DNA of 64,000 nt from Archaeoglobus neptunius (GTDB taxonomy: Archaea > Halobacteriota > Archaeoglobi > Archaeoglobales > Archaeoglobaceae): NCBI RefSeq assembly GCF_016757965.1, contig NZ_JAEKIW010000009.1, forward strand, positions 1 to 64,000, given 5' to 3'. The notes beneath the pieces are model-generated. The model had not been told where the DNA came from, searched no databases, and saw nothing but the letters and a program-made list of their open reading frames with translations. The translations under genes and the position numbers were made by a program. Below, in pieces: positions 24,492 through 32,137 of the stretch. Numbering within the stretch: the first letter of the stretch is position 1; each line of letters begins with the position of its first letter.

Positions 24492-26615
24492 GACCGCCCT
24501 CAACATCTCCTTTGCCTCATCTGTGACCTCCAGAGTCTTCAATCTTCCATCTTTAATAATTTTAATTAGCCCCTTATCTATAAGGTGTGTGATCCTTTTT
24601 TTGGCAGTATTTCTTGTTATGTTAAAATTGGACATCACATCCTTTATCGAGGGTCTGATCCCCATTCTGTTTTTGGAGTAGATGTATCTCAGCACATCGA
24701 AAATTTCGTTCGGCAGCTCAATGTCCTTGGCCTTGATTACAGCGCACTCCATCCTCAGAAGTTTCATTTCATTCTCACCTATCAAATCGCTGTCGGATAC
24801 AACAACAAGAACACCCTTGTTCAGAACAAAGAAGACATCTTTCAGCTTTTGCAGAAGCTCGTATACTTCTTCAAAATTTCTTTTTAGCAAAAGGTAGTCG
24901 AGATCGAGCAGTACAGCGTTTTTCCAGCCGGGCATGTTGACTATCTCTCTGTAGATTTTCTCAGGATCCGGTTCAAGAGTTCTCTCTTTCCTTCTTTCTG
25001 CCAGCATGAGATGGTTGTCCTCATGAACACCAATCAGCTCAGGATATCTTCTGCTGATCACCTTTCCAGTGTACCCGCATTTTATCAGATCGTTTATCAC
25101 ATCAACGGCCAGATCGAAACTTTCGGCAAAGTAAACCCTGCCTTTTTCGACCTCATATTTGAGCATTCTTCTCTCTGCTTCTCTTTCGCTCTCCTTTTTA
25201 AGTGAAACATCTCGTGATATTACTGAGAAACCTGTGAGTTCTCTTTGCTCATCAAACAGCGGTGAGATCGTAACCTCAACATCAATAACTCTGCCATCTT
25301 TCCTGAGTCTGCGCGTTTCGAATCTCAAATCCTCCTCACCACTCCTCAATCTTCTGATTATGAACTCTGTTTCGCTTTTTATTTCGTCCGGAAGTAGTTC
25401 AGAAGAGTTCATTCCAATTGCCTCGCTTTTGGTCCATCCAAAAAGCTTCTCTGCAGTTCTGTTCCAGCTTGTGATCACACCGTCCATGTTTACTGAGTAA
25501 ATTGCATCGTTGGAATTCTCAACAATATTGGCCAGATGCATGAGCTCTTTCTGAACCTCGAGAATTTCTCTGGTTCTTCTCTCCAGTTCTTCACAGGTAT
25601 TTTTGAGATCAATTTCCGCCTTTTTCCTTCTGGTTATGTCTCTCATAATGGCCACGAACCCGACGAGCTCATTTGAGGAGTCGTAGATGCTTGTGAGGGT
25701 CTGATCCACGATGAGCGTGCTCCCGTCTTTTCTTATTCTCAGGGATTCTATGTCCTTTACGTGTCCCTCCAGAACGGCTTTCCTGAAGTTTCTCCTGCAC
25801 TGCTCCCACTGCTCTCTCGGCAGCAGAAATGTTAGGGGTTTACCAATCGCCTCTTCAGCAGAGTATCCAAACATCATTTCTGCCCCTCTGTTCCATACCA
25901 TTATCCTGCTGTCCGTGTCCAGAATCACAATGGCATCAACCGAATGCTCTAGAATTTCTCTGAAAAAGGCCAGTTCTCTTTCTATTCTCTTTCTGTGACT
26001 GATATTTCTGGCAAAACATCTGTATATACCGTTTGCCCTCTTTACAGTCACCTCAAAAGAATGGAGGGTGCCGTTGAGTCCCAGAAACTCAAACTCAAAC
26101 TTATTTTCTTTTTCGAGCTTTTCGATTGGAAAGCTCTCAACAACGTCAGTTATCTTTCTTCCGGTGATTTCTTCATCCGAATAACCCATATAGTCTTTTA
26201 CATTAGGACTTGTGTATGTGATCTCGTAATTTTCATTAAGCTCAAACAACCAGCCATCAATCTCCTCCACAACACTTCTAAATCTTTCTTCGCTCTCTTT
26301 GAGCGATTTTCTTTCCCGTTCAAGCTCTTCGACCATCCAGTTAAATGTTCTTGCCAGTTCTTCAAATTCGTCTCCCGTTTCGACCTTAACCCGGTCAAGC
26401 TCACCGGAGACAACCTTTCTGAATGCCTCATTCATCCTTTCGATCGGCTCGAGAATGCTGCCCGCCACGAACAGTGCTACTATTGCGATCACTATGGAAA
26501 CATAGATGTAATGGGAAACGTCAATTCCACTTATTTCAACAACTGAAATTCCCAGTGCGAGGGATAAAGCGGAAATGAAAAGAAGCAGCAGTAAGAATTT
26601 ACCGAACAGCCTCAT
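24489..26615 (-). CDS. membrane HAMP-PAS-PAS-PAS-DUF835 sensor with C-terminal winged helix
   Basis: A 708-residue sensor. Two membrane helices (about 6-28 and 36-54) with only a short outer loop precede a HAMP domain (to about 105) and three PAS domains (about 108-215, 220-345, 370-490). The next segment (about 500-625, MLKYEVEKGRVYFAESFD to VVSDSDLIGENE) looks like DUF835. The last ~70 residues are a winged helix (IKDVMSNFNITRNTAKKRI, HLIDKGLIKIIKDG). There is no His box or ATPase domain, so it cannot be a kinase; it looks like a membrane-anchored transcription factor. The ATG at 26615 overlaps the yeiH-2 stop as ATGA; longer frames upstream lie inside yeiH-2. Confidence 0.8.
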   Translation of the reverse strand: MRLFGKFLLLLLFISALSLALGISVVEISGIDVSHYIYVSIVIAIVALFVAGSILEPIERMNEAFRKVVSGELDRVKVETGDEFEELARTFNWMVEELERERKSLKESEERFRSVVEEIDGWLFELNENYEITYTSPNVKDYMGYSDEEITGRKITDVVESFPIEKLEKENKFEFEFLGLNGTLHSFEVTVKRANGIYRCFARNISHRKRIERELAFFREILEHSVDAIVILDTDSRIMVWNRGAEMMFGYSAEEAIGKPLTFLLPREQWEQCRRNFRKAVLEGHVKDIESLRIRKDGSTLIVDQTLTSIYDSSNELVGFVAIMRDITRRKKAEIDLKNTCEELERRTREILEVQKELMHLANIVENSNDAIYSVNMDGVITSWNRTAEKLFGWTKSEAIGMNSSELLPDEIKSETEFIIRRLRSGEEDLRFETRRLRKDGRVIDVEVTISPLFDEQRELTGFSVISRDVSLKKESEREAERRMLKYEVEKGRVYFAESFDLAVDVINDLIKCGYTGKVISRRYPELIGVHEDNHLMLAERRKERTLEPDPEKIYREIVNMPGWKNAVLLDLDYLLLKRNFEEVYELLQKLKDVFFVLNKGVLVVVSDSDLIGENEMKLLRMECAVIKAKDIELPNEIFDVLRYIYSKNRMGIRPSIKDVMSNFNITRNTAKKRITHLIDKGLIKIIKDGRLKTLEVTDEAKEMLRAV

Positions 26616-27598
26616 ACGACACCACTCCCCATTAGCAGTCCCAGTACCGCAACTCCAATACCCCACCCACCGTATGCGACGAGCAGAGGTCTGATTCCTA
26701 CTCTCTGCACCCGTCTGAGGTTTACGGTATACCCGATGGCAGCAAGGGTTGTTGAGAAAACCACTGTTGCCACAGGCCTGAGAGTTTCGACAATCTCGCT
26801 GGGCAGGTAGGTTGTGGCAAAGAGGGCAACTCCCAGAAAGCTGACAACGTACCACGGGACATAAAACCGGCTTTCAGAGTACATTATTGACAGGATGAGT
26901 GCGACAAGGGCTATCATTGCAATTCTTATCCCCTTCACAGCCAGTGCCTCGTTCTCGACACCAAGAAACTGGGAGGAAATTTTGACAAGTCCGGTCTGGT
27001 GTAGCGTTGCTCCGGCGAGAACTGCATAATCTTCTGGGGTTATACCAGTAAAATGCGCAATCCCCGGATATATTATTGCTCCGGTTAGTCCAACAGCGGT
27101 TATGATCATAATTGCAGCCGAAAAATCTTCTTTTCTCGGTTTCAGTAGAGGGGAGATTATGGCTATTGCCGAAACACCACAGATACTGCTTCCACATGCA
27201 AGAAGGAGAGAAAACTGTTTGTTAATTCTGAGCAGCTTTGAAAGCCAGATAATTGAGATAAAAATTATTGATGCAACGAACAATGTTGCCACGACAACCT
27301 CCGGCTTGAATTCACCCAGATAGGGGATGTTGATATTAAGTCCGTAGAGCGTTATACCGACTGGCAGGAGAACCGCCAGAGATTTCTCGGCTGTCGACTT
27401 CTTTTTTTCATCATCCTGTATGTTTCCGGCTATTATTCCGAAAACAAGGGCGAGGAAAAGCGGCTCAAATGCCGGATCGTAGATGTTTATGATGTAAGCT
27501 ACAACCCCACATGAAAATAGGAGCAAAATGATGAGTACATCAGTTTTGCTGACTGCCAGCTCTTTTGCAAGATCGGGCATTTTTATTGTGTCAAGCAT
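26612..27598 (-). CDS. YeiH/UPF0324 family transporter, standard length
   Basis: A 328-residue membrane protein of the UPF0324 family with about ten helices. It shares with the longer copy the segments FEPLFLALVFGIIAGN and ACGSSICGVSAIAIISPLL, but lacks the zinc ribbon and the extra N-terminal helices. The family is described as putative sulfate exporters; evidence for the substrate is weak. Its stop overlaps the start of the sensor gene by 4 nt (ATGA), so transporter and sensor are co-translated. The promoter has TTTATATA at 27622-27629, leaderless. Confidence 0.85.
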   Translation of the reverse strand: MLDTIKMPDLAKELAVSKTDVLIILLLFSCGVVAYIINIYDPAFEPLFLALVFGIIAGNIQDDEKKKSTAEKSLAVLLPVGITLYGLNINIPYLGEFKPEVVVATLFVASIIFISIIWLSKLLRINKQFSLLLACGSSICGVSAIAIISPLLKPRKEDFSAAIMIITAVGLTGAIIYPGIAHFTGITPEDYAVLAGATLHQTGLVKISSQFLGVENEALAVKGIRIAMIALVALILSIMYSESRFYVPWYVVSFLGVALFATTYLPSEIVETLRPVATVVFSTTLAAIGYTVNLRRVQRVGIRPLLVAYGGWGIGVAVLGLLMGSGVV

Positions 27599-27675
27599 CT
27601 AGCCAATAATCGAGGTTGACATATATAAATTTGTTTTGGGAGTATCTTTAAATACACTAACATTTAACCGAATTC
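27599..27675. promoter_or_regulatory. divergent leaderless promoters of yeiH-2 and the Lrp gene
   Basis: This 77-nt gap has one TATA box per direction: TATATAAAT at 27621-27629 serving the minus strand (start 27598), and CTTTAAATA at 27646-27654 serving the plus strand (start 27676). Both are about 25 nt from the start codon, so both mRNAs probably lack 5' leaders. Confidence 0.6.
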
Positions 27676-28167
27676 GTGGACAGCGAAGAGTTAGAAGTCC
27701 TGAAAATGCTGGAAGAAAACAGCAGGATGAGCAACGAGGAAATAGCGGAAGTTCTGGCTTTGCCTGTTGAAAGGGTTGAGGAGATTGTGAGGAAGTTCGA
27801 GGATGAGAGAGTGGTGCTCAAATACAAGGCGATTGTTGACTGGGAAAAGGTTCAGGAGGATTTTGTTTATGCTTTAATAAACGTTAAGGTTTCTCTCACA
27901 AGAGAAAGAGGTTATGATGATATTGCCAAGAGAATAGCGAAGTTTCCCGAGGTTCATGCGGTGAGACTTGTGAGCGGTGAGTACGACTTTCAGGTTGTTG
28001 TCAGGGGAAAGAGTCTGAAAGATGTTGCGTTTTTTGTTGCAGAAAAGATTTCCACGATTCCTGAGGTTCGTGATACGTTCACACATTTTGTTCTGAGAAC
28101 CTACAAAGAGGAGGGCGTAAATCTGTTTAGCGATGAGGAAGACAGGAGGCTTGCCTTTGTCCCGTAG
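27676..28167 (+). CDS. Lrp/AsnC family transcriptional regulator
   Basis: A 163-residue Lrp-type regulator: N-terminal HTH (LKMLEENSRMSNEEIAEVLA, VERVEEIVRKFED) and C-terminal RAM domain (VYALINVKVSLTRERGYDD, HAVRLVSGEYDFQVVVRG) that binds amino acids and forms oligomers. It starts with GTG at 27676 on a leaderless mRNA. It overlaps the aminotransferase gene, a common pairing in archaea where the regulator senses the amino acid made or degraded by its partner. Confidence 0.92.
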   Translation: MDSEELEVLKMLEENSRMSNEEIAEVLALPVERVEEIVRKFEDERVVLKYKAIVDWEKVQEDFVYALINVKVSLTRERGYDDIAKRIAKFPEVHAVRLVSGEYDFQVVVRGKSLKDVAFFVAEKISTIPEVRDTFTHFVLRTYKEEGVNLFSDEEDRRLAFVP

Positions 28168-29311
28168 AGTTGCGAAAAGGGTTGATGAGCTGAAACCGTC
28201 GGGAATACGGAGATTTTTCGACTTAGTTGTAGGAAGGGATGATATAATATCCCTTGGTGTGGGAGAACCCGATTTTCCTGTTTCATGGAGGATAAGGGAG
28301 GAGATGATCTACTCCTTGGAGAAGGGTTACACGTCCTACACTTCAAATCTCGGACTGCCTGAGTTGAGAGAGGGGATTGCCGAATACTACACAAGATTTG
28401 GTGTTAAAGCTCTTCCGGAACAGGTGCTGATAACTTCGGGTGTCAGCGAAGGTGTGGACCTTGCCATCAGGACTCTGATCGAGCCGGGAGACGTTGCCCT
28501 GATCCCCGAACCGTGTTACGTGAGTTACAAACCTCTGGTCGAGATCTGTGGAGGTGAGGCGGTAACGATTCCAACCATTCCTGAGTTCAAGCTCACGTAC
28601 GAAATACTCATGGAATACGCCGATTCTAAGCCGAAAATTCTTATTCTCAACTACCCATCAAACCCGACGGGTGTCAGCTATACAAAGAAGGAGCTTGAAG
28701 AAATTGCAGATGCGGCAAATGAGTTGGATTTAATCATCCTGTCAGATGAAATCTATGCTGAGCTTACCTATACCGGAAAGCATGTGTCCCTTGCATCTCT
28801 CAACGGTATGGAGGATAGGGTTGTCATATTCAACGGTTTTTCAAAGGCTTTTGCAATGACCGGAATGAGGATCGGATACGTAATCGCACCACCTGACATA
28901 TTTGCCGGAATGCTCAAGATACACCAGTATTGCATGCTATGCGCACCCATCACAGGTCAGATAGGGGCTGTTGAAGCTTTGAAAAGTCTCGATGAAGTGG
29001 ATAGGGTGAGGGCGGAGTACATGAGAAGAAGAAATTTCGTTTACAAGAAACTCAGCGAAATTTTTGAGATTAAGAGACCGGATGGAACGTTTTATGCCTT
29101 TCCGAATATTTCTTCGACTGGAATGTCGAGTGAGGAGTTCGCTGAAGGCCTTCTGATGAAAAAGAACGTTGCTGTTGTACCCGGAAATGCGTTTGGAGAG
29201 TGTGGAGAGGGTTATGTAAGGCTGGCCTTTGCCGTTAAGTTCGACAAGCTGAAGGAGGCAATGGAGAGGATAAGGGAGTATGTTGATGAATATGGCAAGG
29301 GTAAAGGTTAA
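28157..29311 (+). CDS. PLP-dependent aminotransferase class I/II
   Basis: A fold-type I aminotransferase, about 384 residues. The cofactor Lys is in FNGFSKAFAMTGMRIGY; LNYPSNPTGVSY carries the Asn that binds PLP, ILSDEIYAELTY the Asp/Tyr, and EGYVRLAFAV the carboxylate-binding Arg. It resembles archaeal aspartate/aromatic aminotransferases; substrate not certain. The best start is TTG at 28157, 7 nt after GGAGG (28145-28149); the ATG at 28133 has no such site and would overlap the Lrp gene more. Confidence 0.92.
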   Translation: MSRRVAKRVDELKPSGIRRFFDLVVGRDDIISLGVGEPDFPVSWRIREEMIYSLEKGYTSYTSNLGLPELREGIAEYYTRFGVKALPEQVLITSGVSEGVDLAIRTLIEPGDVALIPEPCYVSYKPLVEICGGEAVTIPTIPEFKLTYEILMEYADSKPKILILNYPSNPTGVSYTKKELEEIADAANELDLIILSDEIYAELTYTGKHVSLASLNGMEDRVVIFNGFSKAFAMTGMRIGYVIAPPDIFAGMLKIHQYCMLCAPITGQIGAVEALKSLDEVDRVRAEYMRRRNFVYKKLSEIFEIKRPDGTFYAFPNISSTGMSSEEFAEGLLMKKNVAVVPGNAFGECGEGYVRLAFAVKFDKLKEAMERIREYVDEYGKGKG

Positions 29312-29558
29312 GCTGTTTGCCAACTTCAGAGAGGCTGCTGGAGTGAAGGAGATTGAGTTAGAGGGGGAGAGGGTAGAGGATGTACTGGACAGCCTTGTCG
29401 AGAGGTTTCCCCAACTCGGAGAAATGTTCTACGAGGGTGGAACGCTGAGGGATTATGTTCACATCATGGTAAATGGCAGGAACGTGAGAGGGGATCTCGG
29501 TTACTCACTGAATGATGGAGATGTTGTGGCAATCTTTCCGCCTGTGAGTGGGGGTTAG
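29286..29558 (+). CDS. MoaD/ThiS-family sulfur carrier protein
   Basis: A ubiquitin-like protein of about 90 residues ending in the diglycine (FPPVSGG) that is adenylated and thiocarboxylated to carry sulfur for molybdopterin/tungstopterin or thiolation reactions. The core VKVKLFANFREAAGVKEIELEG and LNDGDVVAIFPPV fit MoaD. Several ATGs are in frame (29280, 29286, 29292); 29286 has AGGGA at 8 nt. It overlaps the end of the aminotransferase gene. Confidence 0.88.
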   Translation: MNMARVKVKLFANFREAAGVKEIELEGERVEDVLDSLVERFPQLGEMFYEGGTLRDYVHIMVNGRNVRGDLGYSLNDGDVVAIFPPVSGG

Positions 29559-29596
29559 GATAAATTTTTTATTGTAATGACAACAATTATTATCGA

Positions 29597-32137
29597 ATGG
29601 ACAGCAAAGCAGTCTCTCCGCTGATCGGATTCGTTTTGCTTCTGGCGATTATTATGGGATTAATTGGTGTTATGCAGGCCCAGTTGGTTCCTGCATGGAA
29701 CAGGGCTGTTGAGGCAAAACATATGGATGAATTGAGCTATGAAATCGCAGATTTAAGTGAAAGCATCTCCATAGCTGCTTCAACCGGGAACCCTGCGAAG
29801 GTTGTAGTGGATGCAGGAGTGAGATATCCAAATTATTACGTTTTGCTCTCCCCATCAAAGGGGTCCGGTACTGTGAGCAGCAAGGTTCTGAGTGTTAATA
29901 TATCCGGTATTGGGAATTACACAACCTCTGCCATTGTTTTCAGGCCCAACTATTTTTACTCCCCTTCTCCAGAATTAGTATACGAGCATTCGGCGGTTTT
30001 CAAGATTGAGAGTTCCAGTTTTGTTGTGGACTCAGGTCAGAGCTCTTTTTCGAGAGATCGAATTGTAATATATCTGGTAAATGCCACCTTTCAGTCTTTT
30101 GCCACAACCGGTAATGTTAACCTCGTGGTTTATCCGATTTCGTACGGAGGAGTGCAGAGATATTCGGGTACGATAACGTTTGAGTGTTACAGCGAGAGGA
30201 CGGCTGAATGGTGGAATTCGACTCTTGCTTCAATTTACGGTAGCAGCAATGTGTCAAGAACGGGCAATACTGTTGAGGTTAGGACCAGCAATGTGAGACT
30301 TTCGATAGTTTACCTTGAAGCTTATGCTACAGCTTCCGGGGAGGTAGAGGTGAATGAGAAGCCTCAACCTGCGAAAGTGCTGAAGCTGTCAGCCCCCTCT
30401 TATGTTGTCTATCAGGGAGTTACTGTTCCTCTCGGTGTCAGGGTTGTGGATGAATACTGGAACCCAGTTGAGGGTGCTGAAGTTACGGTGAGTGTTGATG
30501 GCAATATTGCTTTAAGGGCGAACACAAACGAGAGAGGGGAGCTGTGGTACTACTACCAGGCCTTTGAGGCCGGAACCCACACCATAGTGTTCTCCACAGG
30601 TGTCGGCAGCGTTACCTATACAGTTGAGGTGCTGGAAAAACCTACTTCGACCGGAATTTTCTCTGTAACTTGGGATGTGGGAGACAACTATACCCTGGAT
30701 GCGTCGATTGAGGGGGTTAAGGAGTTCAGAGTGAGGGTGACATATTCCGGAACAGCAATAAGTAACGTTAACGTTGACATTGCAGCCGATAATACAAGCG
30801 TCATATCATTTATGCCGGATAGTGGTTTAACAGATTCCAATGGAGAACTGGCAGTTACAGTTATACCTCTGAAAAATGGAACTGTAAACCTAATAGCGTC
30901 AGCAGGTGGTAGTGTTGCAGTTCTCAAAATAACTGTCATAAATGCAGGTGCAGGCGTATGTCCTGCGGGGTGGATGTACTACAGAGATATCCAGATTCAG
31001 AATAACGTCAACAGAGATCTGTATAACTTTCAGGTTCTGATAACTCTCAACTCACAAAATCTGAATTACACACAGAGTGATTGCTCGGACATAGTTTTCT
31101 ACAACGGCAGTCAGAGGCTTGACAGGTGGATTGTGGAGGGGACGTGTGGAACATCGAATCTGAAAATCTGGGTCAAGGTTCCTTACATCCCAAGTAATGG
31201 GGTAACCACCATCAGAATGTATTACGGCAGCCCGTTCTCCGTTCCGAACAGCATAAATACATTTGATGTTGTTGGCGAGGCGGGTGTTGTGTCGGTAGGC
31301 GGTGTGGAAAAAACTGTGAACCTGCAGAACGTCTACTCTGATCCGGTTGTGTTTGCCGTTCCGAAACTTGATCCGGGTGAGTACAGAAGTGGAACCACAG
31401 CGGCTCAGCATCACCTCATCACGTCCGTTTCTCAGGACTCTTTCACCATCAAGCAGGTGGAGTCACCTAGTGGGGATGGTACGATAACAGAGACGGACGT
31501 CTCCTATATTGTTCTTGAGAAGGGGGTCTACTACATCGGGTACGATTTGCTTGCAGAGGTAGGGAGCATGAACGGGAAGGGAACGTACACCACGGTCAGT
31601 CTGAACGCTCCCTTTAGTGGATCTCCAGCCGTGCTGGCAGATTTGCAGGGACCAGCAAAGCGAGGCAATACTCAGTATGAGGATGTTTATGCGAGGGTTA
31701 AAGGAGTTAGTTCGACAGGTTTCCAGGTCCAGATTGAGATGGATGACAACAGCTATCCTCCGAGCAGTCTTAGAGGTACTATTGCCTATGCCGCCATAGG
31801 GCAGGGTTATGATTCGCTTAACAGTCTTGAGGCCAGACAGACGTCAGATTCGATCACGGATAAGTTCTCTCAGATATTTTTCACACGCAGCTATTCAACA
31901 ATTCCCTCTGTCGTAGCTCAGTTGGTAAGTGAAGATGGGTGGAACTCCGCGTACGCTGTAACGCGCAATGTGAATTCGAATGGATTTGAGGTCGCCGTTG
32001 AGGAACCGGCAGGCTGGGATGGACCTCATACTACAGAAAAAATTGCGTGGGTTGCAGCTCACCAGGACCTCATATATGGCAGGAAATACGTTGAAATTAT
32101 GCCAACGGTGTCGGTAGGAGCGGAGAACTCATGCTGA
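29597..32137 (+). CDS. large surface protein with pilin-type N-terminus, DUF2341 and lectin-like repeats
   Basis: An 846-residue exported protein. It begins with an archaeal class III (pilin) signal, KAVSPLIGFVLLLAIIMGLI, then a helix ending PAWNRAVEAKH. Residues about 50-255 form an ectodomain homologous to the next gene product. Ig-like/Big units follow (about 255-345 and 350-455), then a DUF2341 domain (about 458-555: GWMYYRDIQIQN to IRMYYGSP), and two repeats of about 100 residues ending GTIAYAAIGQG and EKIAWVAAHQD, which resemble H-type lectin units. NxS/T sites are frequent. It is far longer than ordinary pilins, suggesting an adhesin displayed on a pilus or membrane-anchored. Leaderless promoter: TAAATTTTTTATT at 29561-29573. 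Confidence 0.75.
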   Translation: MDSKAVSPLIGFVLLLAIIMGLIGVMQAQLVPAWNRAVEAKHMDELSYEIADLSESISIAASTGNPAKVVVDAGVRYPNYYVLLSPSKGSGTVSSKVLSVNISGIGNYTTSAIVFRPNYFYSPSPELVYEHSAVFKIESSSFVVDSGQSSFSRDRIVIYLVNATFQSFATTGNVNLVVYPISYGGVQRYSGTITFECYSERTAEWWNSTLASIYGSSNVSRTGNTVEVRTSNVRLSIVYLEAYATASGEVEVNEKPQPAKVLKLSAPSYVVYQGVTVPLGVRVVDEYWNPVEGAEVTVSVDGNIALRANTNERGELWYYYQAFEAGTHTIVFSTGVGSVTYTVEVLEKPTSTGIFSVTWDVGDNYTLDASIEGVKEFRVRVTYSGTAISNVNVDIAADNTSVISFMPDSGLTDSNGELAVTVIPLKNGTVNLIASAGGSVAVLKITVINAGAGVCPAGWMYYRDIQIQNNVNRDLYNFQVLITLNSQNLNYTQSDCSDIVFYNGSQRLDRWIVEGTCGTSNLKIWVKVPYIPSNGVTTIRMYYGSPFSVPNSINTFDVVGEAGVVSVGGVEKTVNLQNVYSDPVVFAVPKLDPGEYRSGTTAAQHHLITSVSQDSFTIKQVESPSGDGTITETDVSYIVLEKGVYYIGYDLLAEVGSMNGKGTYTTVSLNAPFSGSPAVLADLQGPAKRGNTQYEDVYARVKGVSSTGFQVQIEMDDNSYPPSSLRGTIAYAAIGQGYDSLNSLEARQTSDSITDKFSQIFFTRSYSTIPSVVAQLVSEDGWNSAYAVTRNVNSNGFEVAVEEPAGWDGPHTTEKIAWVAAHQDLIYGRKYVEIMPTVSVGAENSC

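Noticed and set aside
26616-26855. 80-residue N-terminal extension of the membrane sensor
   Set aside because: It would be read from inside yeiH-2 in another frame; the ATG at 26615 in an ATGA overlap directly precedes the first membrane helix.
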